Shown: positions 52,284-62,449, counted from the stretch's first letter. The stretch: 64,000 nt of DNA from CAYSCZ01 sp964429655 (GCA_964429655.1 CAYSCZ010000005.1:30512-94511), one strand, 5' to 3'. Translations and numbers: made by a program. The notes: generated from the sequence alone by a model not told the origin.

Positions 52284-55085
52284 ATGTTAAGGTTTTTATC
52301 ATTTTTATGTTTCCTTTTTTCGTATTTGTCAATCCTAGGGCAGATAAATCAAACCCTCAATAGAGAGAAAGATAGTCTCGCCAGAATAGCACTTTTTTCT
52401 TCTGACACGGCAGCCATTAAATATTACAATGATATAGGCCGGAAATTCATGAATTTATCACCAGATACATCTATTAAGTATCTCAATAAGGCCCTGGAAA
52501 AAGCAAAATACATCGAAACAACCTCGGACCAAATAAGAACCCTAAATTATATTGGGATAGCCTACAGAAATAAGAGCGAATTTACCAGGGCATTCAACTA
52601 TTACATGCAAGCATTAAGAATATCTGAAAGCAGTAAGGATACAGTGCAACTAGGGTATTCATTGATCAACCTTGGCAATATTTTTTTGTACCAAACAAAT
52701 TATAACGGCGCTTTGGACTTCTTCAAAAGGGCCATGCTTACCGCAGAATTATTAAATGATAAAAGGTTAATTGCAAATTGCTACGCCAACCTTGGAAGAT
52801 CCTACAGTAACCTTGGATCTTACAGACTGGCTGAAGACTATTATGTGCGGGCAATTGAAATCAGAAATGAATTGGGGGATGAACAGGGCGTAACAGCTAC
52901 AGACGTAGACCTGGCAGAGCTATACAGGCTTCAGGGTCAACTAAAAAAATCCCTTGAATACTACCTGATGGTCCTGCCTGGTATTCAGGCATCAGATAAT
53001 ATGGGCGCCCTAACTTACAGTCTTAATAATATCTCTATGATATATAAAGAGATGGATGACCTGGTAAAAGCAGAGCAATATGCGCTCCGGGGTTTAAGAA
53101 TTGCTAAAGAGATGGGATCAAAAAATGACATCCGAAAAGCCACTGAAAACCTGTCCGACATTTTTTATACAAATAAAGACTACAAAAAAGCGTATGAGTA
53201 TCATGTTCAATACTCAGCATTAAAAGATTCGCTATTCAGTGAAGAAAACATAAGAACCATAGAAGAAATAAAAACCCAGTATGAAAGGGAGCAACAGGAA
53301 GCTCAAAATGACTTTTTAATAAAACAAGATTCCTTAAATAAAGCCATAATCAAGCGACAGCAAACCATCATTATCTTAGTTATCGTCGGATCGGTACTAA
53401 TTCTTATAGCTGCAGTAATACTTTTAAGGGCTTACCGGGTCGTAAAAACGCTTAGTAACAAGATCAAAAAACAAAAGGATGAAATAGAAAAAGACAAAGA
53501 TACGATCGAAAAACAATCCAGAAGGCTGGAGGAATTAGATATGGCCAAATCGCGATTCTTTGCTAACATCTCCCACGACCTTAGAAGCCCACTTACACTC
53601 ATTCTGGGAAATATAGAAAGGATTGTCTGTGATGATGATAATTACTTCACCATGTCATCACGAGAGAATTTGGATATTGTTTATAAAAATAGCAAGAGAC
53701 TACTTTATCTGACCGATGAAATCAATGAACTGACGAAACTTGAAGAGGGCAAATTGAACCTCAATTTAAAAAATGTTAAACTCCTGCCCTATTTAAAAAC
53801 ATTAGTGAAAATGTTTCAATCATCAGCAGAAAGTAAAAGAATTGACCTGTCACTACATGCCTCTATTGATGATAATACCATACTAAAAATTGATCCTGAT
53901 CAAATTGATAAAGTAGTATTTAATCTAATATCCAACGCATTAAAATATACCAGGGAAAACGACAGGATTAACGTTAATCTGTATGATAAAAAAGATACCG
54001 TCTGCATAGCCATAACAGACTCAGGTTCTGGTATACCATTTAAAAACCTCCCTTATATTTTTGACAGATATTATCAATCAGAAAATGATCTAAGGCAGGT
54101 GCATAAAGGATTAGGAATCGGGCTTGCCTTAGTGAAAGAGATTGTTCAACTGCACCATGGCAAAATATTTGCAGAAAGTGAAGAAGGAAAAGGAACAACA
54201 TTTTATGTGGAGTTTCCGAAAGAAACGAATCAAGTAGAAGAAGCAATCATACCAACCTCCTCTGATTACATTAAAGAGAAGTCTTCTGCCTGGGCAGGAT
54301 TAGAAATCGCAACAAAATCAAAACCCAGCATAAAGGCACTAAATAAAGCTGATTGTTCAACAAAAATTTTATTGGTCGAGGATCACCCGGAAGTTAGAAA
54401 TTATATCAGACAAATTATCGAAGATCATTACATCATTTTAGAGGCGGAGCATGGAGTGGAAGCGTTAAAAATCCTAAATAGAGAAACGGTTGACCTAATC
54501 ATAACAGACCTTATGATGCCATGGATGGATGGATTTGAATTACTGGAAAAGGTACAACAGGATGATAAATTAAAACATATACCCATCCTTGTGGTGTCAG
54601 CAAGAACCTCGCAAAAAGATCGTGAAAACATTTTATTTCGGGGAATCAATGATTTCCTTCAAAAACCTTTCGATCAAAAAGAGTTCTTGTTGAGAATAAG
54701 AAACTTACTCAACAAAGAAACTTACAGGGATAACCTAATAATATCTAATACTGAGAAATTTGATGACCTCGAAAGCGATCTTATTAAAAAAGTTGAGCAT
54801 ATGGTTCTGGAAAAAATCAATGACTCAGCCCTTGGTGTCATGCACCTGGCCGATGCAATGGCTGCCAGTGAACGTCAGGTTTACAGAATGATCAAAAAAT
54901 TAACCGGAATGACCCCATCGGAGTACATTAAAGAAATTCGCTGGCAATATGTGGATCAATTAATTAAAAGTAAAAAGGTAAAAAACCCTTCCGAAGCTGC
55001 GCGATCTATAGGCATGAAAAATGTGACCCGGTTCAAGCAACAATATGAAAAAAGGTTCGGGAAAAAACCGGCTGAACCAGTATAA
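52284..55085 (+). CDS. TPR hybrid histidine kinase with receiver and AraC output
   Basis: 933 residues. N-terminal signal/anchor (about 1-19), seven or so TPR units (about 45-320), a coiled coil, a membrane helix (about 360-380) and a second coiled coil. HisKA has H431 (NISHDLRSPLT) and HATPase has GSGIPFKNLP and GLGIGLALVK. The receiver (about 690-810) has D742 (TDLMMPWMDG), and an AraC-type HTH domain closes the protein (about 835-933, MTPSEYIKEIRW...GMKNVTRFKQQYEKRFGK). All elements of a phosphorelay and its DNA-binding output are in one chain, so it senses outside and regulates genes directly, as the Bacteroidota hybrid two-component regulators do. Target genes unknown. Confidence 0.93.
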   Translation: MLRFLSFLCFLFSYLSILGQINQTLNREKDSLARIALFSSDTAAIKYYNDIGRKFMNLSPDTSIKYLNKALEKAKYIETTSDQIRTLNYIGIAYRNKSEFTRAFNYYMQALRISESSKDTVQLGYSLINLGNIFLYQTNYNGALDFFKRAMLTAELLNDKRLIANCYANLGRSYSNLGSYRLAEDYYVRAIEIRNELGDEQGVTATDVDLAELYRLQGQLKKSLEYYLMVLPGIQASDNMGALTYSLNNISMIYKEMDDLVKAEQYALRGLRIAKEMGSKNDIRKATENLSDIFYTNKDYKKAYEYHVQYSALKDSLFSEENIRTIEEIKTQYEREQQEAQNDFLIKQDSLNKAIIKRQQTIIILVIVGSVLILIAAVILLRAYRVVKTLSNKIKKQKDEIEKDKDTIEKQSRRLEELDMAKSRFFANISHDLRSPLTLILGNIERIVCDDDNYFTMSSRENLDIVYKNSKRLLYLTDEINELTKLEEGKLNLNLKNVKLLPYLKTLVKMFQSSAESKRIDLSLHASIDDNTILKIDPDQIDKVVFNLISNALKYTRENDRINVNLYDKKDTVCIAITDSGSGIPFKNLPYIFDRYYQSENDLRQVHKGLGIGLALVKEIVQLHHGKIFAESEEGKGTTFYVEFPKETNQVEEAIIPTSSDYIKEKSSAWAGLEIATKSKPSIKALNKADCSTKILLVEDHPEVRNYIRQIIEDHYIILEAEHGVEALKILNRETVDLIITDLMMPWMDGFELLEKVQQDDKLKHIPILVVSARTSQKDRENILFRGINDFLQKPFDQKEFLLRIRNLLNKETYRDNLIISNTEKFDDLESDLIKKVEHMVLEKINDSALGVMHLADAMAASERQVYRMIKKLTGMTPSEYIKEIRWQYVDQLIKSKKVKNPSEAARSIGMKNVTRFKQQYEKRFGKKPAEPV

Positions 55086-55088
55086 AAT

Positions 55089-55526
55089 ATGACAGCTTAT
55101 ATCATTGTGAAGTATATACACTTCCTGTCTATATTTGGAATGATTTCCTCGTTAGTAGCCGAGCTTGTATTGGCTAAAAAATCCTTTAAAAGACATGAAA
55201 TCAGGCGGTTATTCATCATTGATGGTTTATATGGTGGATTATCAGTCTTGGTGGTAGCAGCAGGGTTGATTTTGTGGTTTGGCGTTGGAAAACCTGCCCC
55301 CCACTATGACAATCTTTTGTTTTACATAAAAATAACTATCGCTCTATTAGTGGGTCTTATCTCCTTATTCCCAACCACCTTTCTCTTTAAAAACCGAAAA
55401 GGGGACCTTAACGACGAAATCAAAGCACCGGTATATTTTAAAAAATTAATCATACTGGAACTAAGCTTGCTGGCATTAATACCACCACTGGCCTCCATGG
55501 CCGCCTATGGCATTCATTGGAGGTAA
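55089..55526 (+). CDS. DUF2214 family membrane protein
   Basis: 145 residues with four hydrophobic helices (about 4-27, 42-64, 78-100, 120-142). It begins with the family-like YIIVKYIHFLSIFGMISSLVAELVLAKKS and a later basic loop. DUF2214 proteins are uncharacterised four-helix membrane proteins. It lies 3 bp after the hybrid kinase stop, so it is cotranscribed with it. Confidence 0.82.
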   Translation: MTAYIIVKYIHFLSIFGMISSLVAELVLAKKSFKRHEIRRLFIIDGLYGGLSVLVVAAGLILWFGVGKPAPHYDNLLFYIKITIALLVGLISLFPTTFLFKNRKGDLNDEIKAPVYFKKLIILELSLLALIPPLASMAAYGIHWR

Positions 55527-55605
55527 TAACTAAAATAATATTTGCTTTCTAAGCCTGTTCACTCTACGATTAATTTAAATTAGCAACGTAATAATTAGGT
55601 TATCA

Positions 55606-56445
55606 ATGGATTTTCAGAAATTGGCAGATATTTCATCCCAGGTAAGAAGAGATATTGTACGCATGGTCTATAGAGCTAAGTCAGGCCATCCAGGTGGATC
55701 ATTAGGGTGTACCGACTTTTTGGTTTCTATGTATTTTAATATCCTAAATCATCAGAGCAGCTTCAACAAATCCGGAGATGGAGAAGATCTTTTATTCATC
55801 TCTAATGGCCATATATCTCCAGTTTGGTATAGCGTTTTAGCAAGAAGCGGATATTTTGACGTACAAGAATTATCAACATTCAGAAAGATTAATTCAAGAT
55901 TACAAGGCCATCCCGCAACAGAGGAAGGATTACCGGGAATAAGGGTTGCCTCCGGGTCCCTTGGCCAGGGTTTATCAATAGCTATCGGAGCAGCAGAAGC
56001 AAAAAAGCTGGATCATGACCCAAACCGGGTTTTTGTATTATTGGGCGATGGTGAATTGCAAGAAGGGCAAGTTTGGGAGGCGGCCATGTATGGAGGTAAT
56101 CACAAGCTTGACAACCTGATTGCAATTATTGATTACAATGGGCAACAAATAGATGGCCCTACAAAAGAAATCAATGATTTGGGAGACATAAAATCAAAAT
56201 GGCTAGCCTTTGGTTGGGAAGTGCTTGAAATGGATGGTAATGATTTTGAATCAATCCATGAGAATGTAGATAAGGCTAAACAGCAGTTAGGTAGTGGTAA
56301 GCCAAAAATGATAATAATGCGCACAATCATGGGTAATGGTGTGGATTTTATGGAAGGGTCATATAAATGGCATGGAGTAGCACCAAATGATGAACAATAT
56401 GAAAAGGCTATGATTCAATTAAAAGAAACCCTTGGTGACTATTAA
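55606..56445 (+). CDS. Transketolase, N-terminal subunit
   Basis: 279 residues. It is the thiamin diphosphate-binding half of a split transketolase: VYRAKSGHPGGSLGCTDFLVSMYF, the TPP motif LLGDGELQEGQVWEAAMYGGNHKLDNLIAIIDYNG (GDG...N) and HGVAPNDEQYEKA. The pyrimidine-binding/C-terminal half is encoded separately at 57838, with a VWA gene between. Together they should move two-carbon units in the pentose phosphate pathway. It is the first gene of an eight-gene operon. Confidence 0.94.
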   Translation: MDFQKLADISSQVRRDIVRMVYRAKSGHPGGSLGCTDFLVSMYFNILNHQSSFNKSGDGEDLLFISNGHISPVWYSVLARSGYFDVQELSTFRKINSRLQGHPATEEGLPGIRVASGSLGQGLSIAIGAAEAKKLDHDPNRVFVLLGDGELQEGQVWEAAMYGGNHKLDNLIAIIDYNGQQIDGPTKEINDLGDIKSKWLAFGWEVLEMDGNDFESIHENVDKAKQQLGSGKPKMIIMRTIMGNGVDFMEGSYKWHGVAPNDEQYEKAMIQLKETLGDY

Positions 56446-56449
56446 TTAA

Positions 56450-57841
56450 GTGTTTAAACATTTGCATTTACTATCGATTTTTTTTCTGTTTTCAGGGTTC
56501 TCTGTAAGCGTAACCGCTCAATCCTATCAGCAAAAACCACCCGACAAAACCAGAATACTTTTTTTGCTTGATGGCTCAGGCAGCATGCTCGGAAAGATCA
56601 GCCCCACACAACTGAAAATAGATGCAGCAAAGCAGATTATGTATGAGCTCATGGACTCCCTCAAAACATATGATCAACTGCAGGTGGCATTAAGAATTTA
56701 CGGTCATCAATATGATAAACGTTATCAAAACTGCACCGACACAAAATTAGAAGTCCCTTTTGGCGTCAATAATTACGAGCAAATAAAATATGCGCTGGCC
56801 AATGTACAACCCCAAGGAACCACTCCTTTAGCCTATTCATTAAACCAGGCAGCGAATGATTTCCCTGAAGATCCCTCCTACCGAAACGTTATTATTATAA
56901 TCACAGATGGTATTGAATCCTGTGATGGCGACCCTTGCGAAGTATCTCTAAACCTTCAGAGAGCCGGAGTGGCACTAAAACCTTTTGTGGTTGGGTTGGG
57001 GTTGGGAGTAAAGTATAAGCAAGAGTTTTCTTGTTTGGGTGAATTCATAGCTGCGGAAAATCCTTCCAGTTTGAGAGAAACTTTATTTGATGTGGTGGAG
57101 ACCACCTTAGCTGAAACTACATTTTCCATAGAGTTATTCAATCCAAAAAAAGATCCTATAAAGGATATGGCAGTGACAATTGACAATGCCGTTACCAAAT
57201 CAAGCGTGATTGATATCATTAATTATCTTGATGACCAGGGCCGTCCGGATAGCTTATTGATAGATCCGATTTTGAATTACGAAATGACTGTTTTTTCAGT
57301 TCCCCCCATAACTTATGAAATGGACATCCAACCTGGCAGGCATAATGCCATAAAAAAAACTTTAAACATTGGGAAGGTGGTAATAAATATGCGGGGAGCA
57401 TCCGAATATGGTGGCAATCTATTTGTTGATGTTTATGATGCCAGAGCCAGGGTATATGTTGATCGGTTCCTGTTGAATGAAGAAATTATCCTCAGAAAAG
57501 GAATATATGATATCCATGTAAATACATTGCCCCACAGCACATTCAGTAATATTAAAGTATCCTCCCAATCAAATGCGAACCTAAATATTGATGGCCCGGG
57601 TGTTTTGAATGTTTATTTACCCAGAGGCGGCACCACGGTAATTATCCAGGAAAAAATATCTGAAAAGGATGTACTGATTAAAAATATTGACCCTCAAAAA
57701 AAAATATTCTCACATGCCATCCAGCCGGGGAATTACAAAGTTTTATATCGCTCTGAAAATGCTCCCGGCAGCAAGTTTACGATTGTGAAAAAATTTGAAA
57801 TATCATCTGGTAAAACCCAAACCATAAGACTTAATCAATGA
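56450..57841 (+). CDS. Secreted VWA-domain protein inserted between the transketolase halves
   Basis: 463 residues from a GTG at 56450. Signal peptide (about 1-23, ending VTA|QS). VWA domain (about 33-220) with MIDAS D-x-S-x-S (FLLDGSGSMLG) and the later Thr/Asp (GTTPL, ITDGIESC). The rest (about 230-463) is beta-rich and ends with two PEGA-like sandwich units. A disulfide pair is likely in NCTDTK and SCDGDPC. It lies 4 bp after the transketolase N gene and overlaps the C gene by 4 bp, so it is translated within the same operon. Its link to pentose metabolism is not evident. Confidence 0.85.
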   Translation: MFKHLHLLSIFFLFSGFSVSVTAQSYQQKPPDKTRILFLLDGSGSMLGKISPTQLKIDAAKQIMYELMDSLKTYDQLQVALRIYGHQYDKRYQNCTDTKLEVPFGVNNYEQIKYALANVQPQGTTPLAYSLNQAANDFPEDPSYRNVIIIITDGIESCDGDPCEVSLNLQRAGVALKPFVVGLGLGVKYKQEFSCLGEFIAAENPSSLRETLFDVVETTLAETTFSIELFNPKKDPIKDMAVTIDNAVTKSSVIDIINYLDDQGRPDSLLIDPILNYEMTVFSVPPITYEMDIQPGRHNAIKKTLNIGKVVINMRGASEYGGNLFVDVYDARARVYVDRFLLNEEIILRKGIYDIHVNTLPHSTFSNIKVSSQSNANLNIDGPGVLNVYLPRGGTTVIIQEKISEKDVLIKNIDPQKKIFSHAIQPGNYKVLYRSENAPGSKFTIVKKFEISSGKTQTIRLNQ

Positions 57842-58803
57842 CAAAATTCAACTTTACTGAAAAAAAGGATACTAGATCAGGATTCGGGGCCGCGCTGACC
57901 AAATTAGGAAAAGAAAACCCTGACATCGTTGCACTTTGCGCTGACCTCACAGGATCATTAAAAATGACTGATTTTAAAAATAATTTTCCTGATAGGTTTT
58001 TCCAGGTAGGCATAGCCGAAGCAAACATGATGGGTATAGCAGCAGGCATGGCTGTTGCTGGTAAAATACCTTTTACCGGCACTTTTGCCAACTTCTCCAC
58101 CGGAAGGGTTTATGATCAGATTCGTCAGTCTATTGCATATTCCAATGTTAATGTCAAAATATGTGCTTCGCATGCAGGGTTGACCCTGGGTGAAGATGGT
58201 GCTACGCACCAAATTCTGGAAGATGTGGGAATGATGAAAATGCTTCCTAACATGACGGTGATCAATCCCTGTGATTATAATCAGACCAAAGCCGCTACAC
58301 ACGCTATATCAAAACTTTATGGGCCTGTTTATTTAAGGTTCGGAAGACCTAAGTGGCCAGTTTTTATTCCAGAAGACATACCTTTTGAAATAGGCAAGGC
58401 AATCACTTTAACGGAAGGAACCGATATCTCAATTTTTACTACCGGCCACATGGTATGGAAAGCCATCGAAGCGGAAGAGATATTATCCCACAAAGGCCTT
58501 GAAGTGGAAATCATTAACATCCATACCGTAAAACCAATAGATGAAGTAGCTATTTTAAATTCTGTCAGAAAAACAGGTTGTGCATTATCTGCTGAAGAGC
58601 ATCAAATCAGTGGTGGACTGGGTGAAAGCATAGCATCTATCCTATCCAGAAACCTTCCATCCCCCATGGAAATAGTTGGAGTAAATGACCGGTTTGGGGA
58701 AAGTGGCAAACCAGAAGAACTACTGGATAAATATGGCCTGGGTGTTAATGATATTGTTGAAGCAGCACTCAAACTTGCACAGAGGAAATCCCACAAAAAC
58801 TGA
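57838..58803 (+). CDS. Transketolase, C-terminal subunit
   Basis: 321 residues. It has the pyrimidine-binding half (ADLTGSLKMTDF ... FFQVGIAEANMMGIAAGMAVAGKIPF, with the conserved Glu of AEANM, GTFANFS, GATHQ) and the C-terminal domain (GCALSAEEHQISGGLGESIA). It completes the split transketolase begun at 55606. It overlaps the VWA gene by 4 bp at its start and shares a base with the aminotransferase start (TGATG) at its end. Confidence 0.94.
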   Translation: MTKFNFTEKKDTRSGFGAALTKLGKENPDIVALCADLTGSLKMTDFKNNFPDRFFQVGIAEANMMGIAAGMAVAGKIPFTGTFANFSTGRVYDQIRQSIAYSNVNVKICASHAGLTLGEDGATHQILEDVGMMKMLPNMTVINPCDYNQTKAATHAISKLYGPVYLRFGRPKWPVFIPEDIPFEIGKAITLTEGTDISIFTTGHMVWKAIEAEEILSHKGLEVEIINIHTVKPIDEVAILNSVRKTGCALSAEEHQISGGLGESIASILSRNLPSPMEIVGVNDRFGESGKPEELLDKYGLGVNDIVEAALKLAQRKSHKN

Positions 58804-60002
58804 TGCCAACAAACCGTCAGCTGTTTCTTCAATATTTAGCCCAAACCTCCGACGAGCCCCTGGCGCTCGAAATTGAGAAAGCTGAAGGCATTTATATGTT
58901 CGATAAGTCGGGTAATCAGTATCTTGACTTGATCTCTGGAATTGGTGTTAGCAATGTTGGCCACCGGCATCCGGAAGTTATCGCTGCCATCCGAGAACAG
59001 TTGGATAAATATCTTCATTTAATGGTTTACGGTGAATTTATCCAGTCACCCCAATGCAAACTGGCAGAAGCACTAACCAGCAGCCTGCCTGAAAATTTGA
59101 GTAATGTTTATTTCTTAAATTCCGGTAGTGAGGCGGTAGAGGGTGCACTAAAATTAGCTAAAAGATATACCAATCGCTTTGAGATCATTTCTTGCTACAA
59201 TGCCTACCATGGGTCCAGCCATGGTGCGTTATCAGTAAGTGGAAGTGAAAAATTTAAGCGGAATTTTCGGCCTTTACTTTCCGGAACAAAACAAATTCCC
59301 TACGGATCATTTCATCATTTAAACCAGATATCATCCGAAACAGCAGCCGTCATTATAGAGACTGTACAGGGCGAAGCAGGCGCAGTAGCGGCTTGCAGTA
59401 ACTATTTTCAATCCCTGAGTGCGAGATGTAACCAAACCGGAACGCTTTTAATCCTTGATGAAATCCAATGTGGGTTTGGTCGTTCCGGAAAATTTTGGGC
59501 TTTTCAATGGCATAATATTACCCCGGATATTTTGATTTGCGCAAAGGGTATGGGCGGTGGTATGCCAATAAGCGCTTTCATCGCACCTGAAAGAATCATG
59601 AGTAAGCTAAAGAACAATCCTGTTTTAGGTCATATTACCACCTTTGGCGGTCATCCGGTTTCCTGTGTAGCATCACTTGCAACCATAAATGTGCTTAAAA
59701 ATGAACATCTTATAGAATCTGTTGAAGAAAAATCAAAGATCATCTGGCAGGAATTAAAACACCCATTAATTCACCACCTTTCCGGGAAAGGTCTACTAAT
59801 TGCAGCACACTTCGATTCATTCAACATCCTCAAAAAAGTCATCGACCGTGCAATCGACCTTGGTGCTGTTACCGATTGGTTTTTATTTAATGACGCTGCT
59901 ATGCGCATTGCCCCGCCCCTAACCATCTCAACTGATCAGATCAGGGAAGCTTGTCGAATTATTCTTGAAGCTTGCGATACAGTGCATAAGGAATCTGCAT
60001 AA
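58803..60002 (+). CDS. Class III aminotransferase (ornithine/acetylornithine-like)
   Basis: 399 residues, PLP-dependent. Key motifs: LNSGSEAVEGALKLAKRY (about 105), LLILDEIQCGFGRSGKFWA (Asp219) and the PLP lysine K248 in ILICAKGMGGGMPISAFI. The protein is close in length to acetylornithine/4-aminobutyrate aminotransferases, and gamma- or omega-amino groups are the usual substrate type. Its position in an operon with split transketolase and envelope genes, rather than arginine genes, argues against calling it argD. The ATG overlaps the transketolase C stop (TGATG). Confidence 0.9.
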   Translation: MPTNRQLFLQYLAQTSDEPLALEIEKAEGIYMFDKSGNQYLDLISGIGVSNVGHRHPEVIAAIREQLDKYLHLMVYGEFIQSPQCKLAEALTSSLPENLSNVYFLNSGSEAVEGALKLAKRYTNRFEIISCYNAYHGSSHGALSVSGSEKFKRNFRPLLSGTKQIPYGSFHHLNQISSETAAVIIETVQGEAGAVAACSNYFQSLSARCNQTGTLLILDEIQCGFGRSGKFWAFQWHNITPDILICAKGMGGGMPISAFIAPERIMSKLKNNPVLGHITTFGGHPVSCVASLATINVLKNEHLIESVEEKSKIIWQELKHPLIHHLSGKGLLIAAHFDSFNILKKVIDRAIDLGAVTDWFLFNDAAMRIAPPLTISTDQIREACRIILEACDTVHKESA

Positions 60003-60003
60003 G

Positions 60004-60468
60004 ATGAATCGAAAACAAAGGGTGATGAGCACTTCTATTTTCATCATTTACCTGTCAATTCAATTGTTTTTTATTGTTCGGGCTCACTTTATTCACGATA
60101 AAAGGTTTGGATTCTGGATGTTTGCGGAAAGCGCGTTTTTTACTGCAAAACTATACCGCGAGTTAGATGATGGATCACTGGTGCCCACCTCTAATGGTAG
60201 ATGGACATTAACGGAACCTGGAAAGGTCAGTGGTTACAATTGGAACCAATTAGTAAGGGATTACCGGCTATATAATTTGCAGGATTATAAACGTGCTAAG
60301 GGGAGCATGTCAAGAACCATAATGTATTTTCAACATGCATTAGATTATGTTGCCGATCACATTCCTCAGGACCAATCCACAAGGAGACTTATTTTAAAAG
60401 TTAACTACCACAAATCGGGAGAACCCTGGCAAAATACCACACTGAAGAGCAAGGTTCGGGACATATGA
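60004..60468 (+). CDS. Small protein with an N-terminal membrane anchor, unknown
   Basis: 154 residues from the ATG at 60004, one base after the aminotransferase stop; a start 39 bp upstream would overlap that gene. One hydrophobic helix near the N-terminus (SIFIIYLSIQLFFIVRAHFI, about 10-29), the rest hydrophilic with aromatic and basic residues and an outside or periplasmic orientation likely. No family recognised. It overlaps the HTTM gene by 4 bp, so its product probably works with it. Confidence 0.72.
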   Translation: MNRKQRVMSTSIFIIYLSIQLFFIVRAHFIHDKRFGFWMFAESAFFTAKLYRELDDGSLVPTSNGRWTLTEPGKVSGYNWNQLVRDYRLYNLQDYKRAKGSMSRTIMYFQHALDYVADHIPQDQSTRRLILKVNYHKSGEPWQNTTLKSKVRDI

Positions 60469-61796
60469 AGTCATATCCACACGATAAAATTCATAATTGG
60501 CTGTATTTCAGGGGCTCTCTTGAGCCTATCGGTCTTATGCGTATAATTATCGGTTTTATGATCATCCGCCATATCTGGACTTTTATGCATCGATTTTTAA
60601 CTAAAGGGTTCTACAGGGACCGCTTCCATTTACCTTACCTGGACTGGCTGCCACAACCTTCTGAACCGGTATATATCGCGCTACTCATAGCTCTTCTACT
60701 TACTGGCTGCTCACTGATTATAGGGTTTCAGGTAAAAAGGTTAACCATCCTGGGAGCTGTTTTAATCACTTACCACTTTTTTCTTAACCAGATATGGTAC
60801 CGGCATAACCGATATTTTATGATCCTGCTGGTAATCCTTTTATGTTTTACCGCAGCGATCAGGATATTCTCATTGCAAAAAAACAATCATCAATCTGCAG
60901 GGCTTTACCCCTATTGGCCTCATCTGCTGATCAGATTGCAAATGACGTTTATTTACCTTGCCTCAGCATTCTCTAAAACGCTGGATCCCTATTGGAGAAG
61001 CGGCCAGATGTTTGCTGACCGTTGGGAGAAGTTAGTTGTTCAGGACCGGCTGGTGGAGAAGGTACCGTTCCACATCCCCCAATGGTTTCATCAACTTTTT
61101 GAGGAAGAGTGGTTTCCATTTCTTTTGAGTTTCCTTGCCTTATTCCAGGAGTACTTTTTGGGCATTTGTTTGTGGATACCCAAAACCCGCAAACTGGCAC
61201 TCTGGATGGGCTTGTTATTTCATGGTTTTATAGAGATAGCCGCTCATGTTTTAGTTTTCAGTTATCTGGTCCTTGCCACATATTTCGTTGTGATCAGGCC
61301 CACAAAGCATACCAAAACCATTTACCTAAATCCTGGCATAAAAACACATCGATTCATCGCAACAATCATCCATCACCTTGACTGGCTCAATAAAATAAAA
61401 ATCTGCGCCGTTAACCTAAATCATATGTTGGTTCAACATGGTGGTAAATATTATACTGGTTCGACAGCCCTGGCCGTTGCCGGGTCCTCCATGATCCTTC
61501 CTTTTTTGATTTGCTATCCCATGACATGCTTTGCAAAAACTGTCAAAAAAGTTGATCTGAACCATTCAGCAACCTCTGGATGGGTGTTCGAAAAACATCC
61601 AAACCCTGGCCTTTTCTTATGGGTACTTACGGGAATATTTACTATCTACTTTGGTTTCTTGCTGGTAATATCCGGGACAAATTATTTGGATATACCGCTG
61701 CAAAGTGTAAGGTATTTGGACGTCTTTCTTATATTTTTGATATTTTATCTCGTTATCCAATTATATCAAGACAAACCAATTCAAAAATCAATATGA
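60465..61796 (+). CDS. HTTM domain protein (vitamin K-dependent gamma-carboxylase-like)
   Basis: 443 residues with about eight or more helices. It starts with RGSLEPIGLMRIIIGFMIIRHIW and contains the HTTM-typical YHFFLNQIWYRHNRYFMILLVILL. Such bacterial HTTM proteins resemble the membrane domain of vitamin K-dependent gamma-carboxylase but lack proof of that activity, and the epoxidase/glutamate-site part is not recognisable. It is encoded between two small envelope proteins with 4-bp overlaps on each side, so the three probably act together. Function unknown. Confidence 0.82.
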   Translation: MKSYPHDKIHNWLYFRGSLEPIGLMRIIIGFMIIRHIWTFMHRFLTKGFYRDRFHLPYLDWLPQPSEPVYIALLIALLLTGCSLIIGFQVKRLTILGAVLITYHFFLNQIWYRHNRYFMILLVILLCFTAAIRIFSLQKNNHQSAGLYPYWPHLLIRLQMTFIYLASAFSKTLDPYWRSGQMFADRWEKLVVQDRLVEKVPFHIPQWFHQLFEEEWFPFLLSFLALFQEYFLGICLWIPKTRKLALWMGLLFHGFIEIAAHVLVFSYLVLATYFVVIRPTKHTKTIYLNPGIKTHRFIATIIHHLDWLNKIKICAVNLNHMLVQHGGKYYTGSTALAVAGSSMILPFLICYPMTCFAKTVKKVDLNHSATSGWVFEKHPNPGLFLWVLTGIFTIYFGFLLVISGTNYLDIPLQSVRYLDVFLIFLIFYLVIQLYQDKPIQKSI

Positions 61797-62449
61797 GGAC
61801 AATACTCATTCTGTGTTTTATCATCAACACCTTCCAGGCAAATGCTCAATGCCACAGTTATTTTAATTTATCCAGGGTAAACTATTGGGAATTTGAAAAA
61901 AGGGACGGAAATGATAAGAAGCTGGGCAAAGAAGTGCATCAACTCACCCGAATGGATGGGTATGATGGTACCATCGTTGTATTATCTTATAACAATAAAG
62001 GTATATCCCAGGGGAAATATGAATACCCCATAAGCTGTAATGATGGCATCATTGCTTTCAATATGAGACGCTATGTTCCCAGGGTTACTTCCATTTTATT
62101 TCCGAATGGCAATGTTTCCGCAGAAGGTGATCGTATCGAATGGCCCAGTGATCTTGCCCATGATATGACATTTGAAGACGGGACAGCTGAGCTTACCGGA
62201 AAGGTCAACCTGCCAAGTAAAGTACTACTGACTGTCAAAAACAGAAAAACAGAGAAAGAGGAGAAAATTTCAACACCGGCGGGTGATTTAGACTGCCTAG
62301 TAATATCCTACGAAGTCGAAAGTAAATCTTTAGTATTGACCCAACAAAAAAAGATCGAATGGTGGAGCGAGGGCCTGGGAATGGTGAAGCAGGATACCTA
62401 TGAAAAAGGAAAACTTAAATACAGCCTAATTTTAGCAAGTCATGAGTAA
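61793..62449 (+). CDS. Small secreted protein, DUF3108-like
   Basis: 218 residues from the ATG at 61793, which overlaps the HTTM stop by 4 bp; the frame is open upstream but those residues overlap the HTTM gene and have no signal sequence. Signal peptide ending NAQC (MRTILILCFIINTFQANA|Q). The mature part is beta-rich and resembles DUF3108/TapB-like lipid- or periplasmic-binding proteins (YWEFEKRDGNDKKLGKEVHQ, ... GDLDCLVISYEVE ... IEWWSEGLGMVKQDTYEKGKL). The last point is a family resemblance only. Confidence 0.72.
   Translation: MRTILILCFIINTFQANAQCHSYFNLSRVNYWEFEKRDGNDKKLGKEVHQLTRMDGYDGTIVVLSYNNKGISQGKYEYPISCNDGIIAFNMRRYVPRVTSILFPNGNVSAEGDRIEWPSDLAHDMTFEDGTAELTGKVNLPSKVLLTVKNRKTEKEEKISTPAGDLDCLVISYEVESKSLVLTQQKKIEWWSEGLGMVKQDTYEKGKLKYSLILASHE

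Noticed and set aside
58803..60002. Naming the aminotransferase argD
   Set aside because: It resembles acetylornithine aminotransferases, but no arginine biosynthesis gene is near; class III aminotransferases vary widely in substrate.
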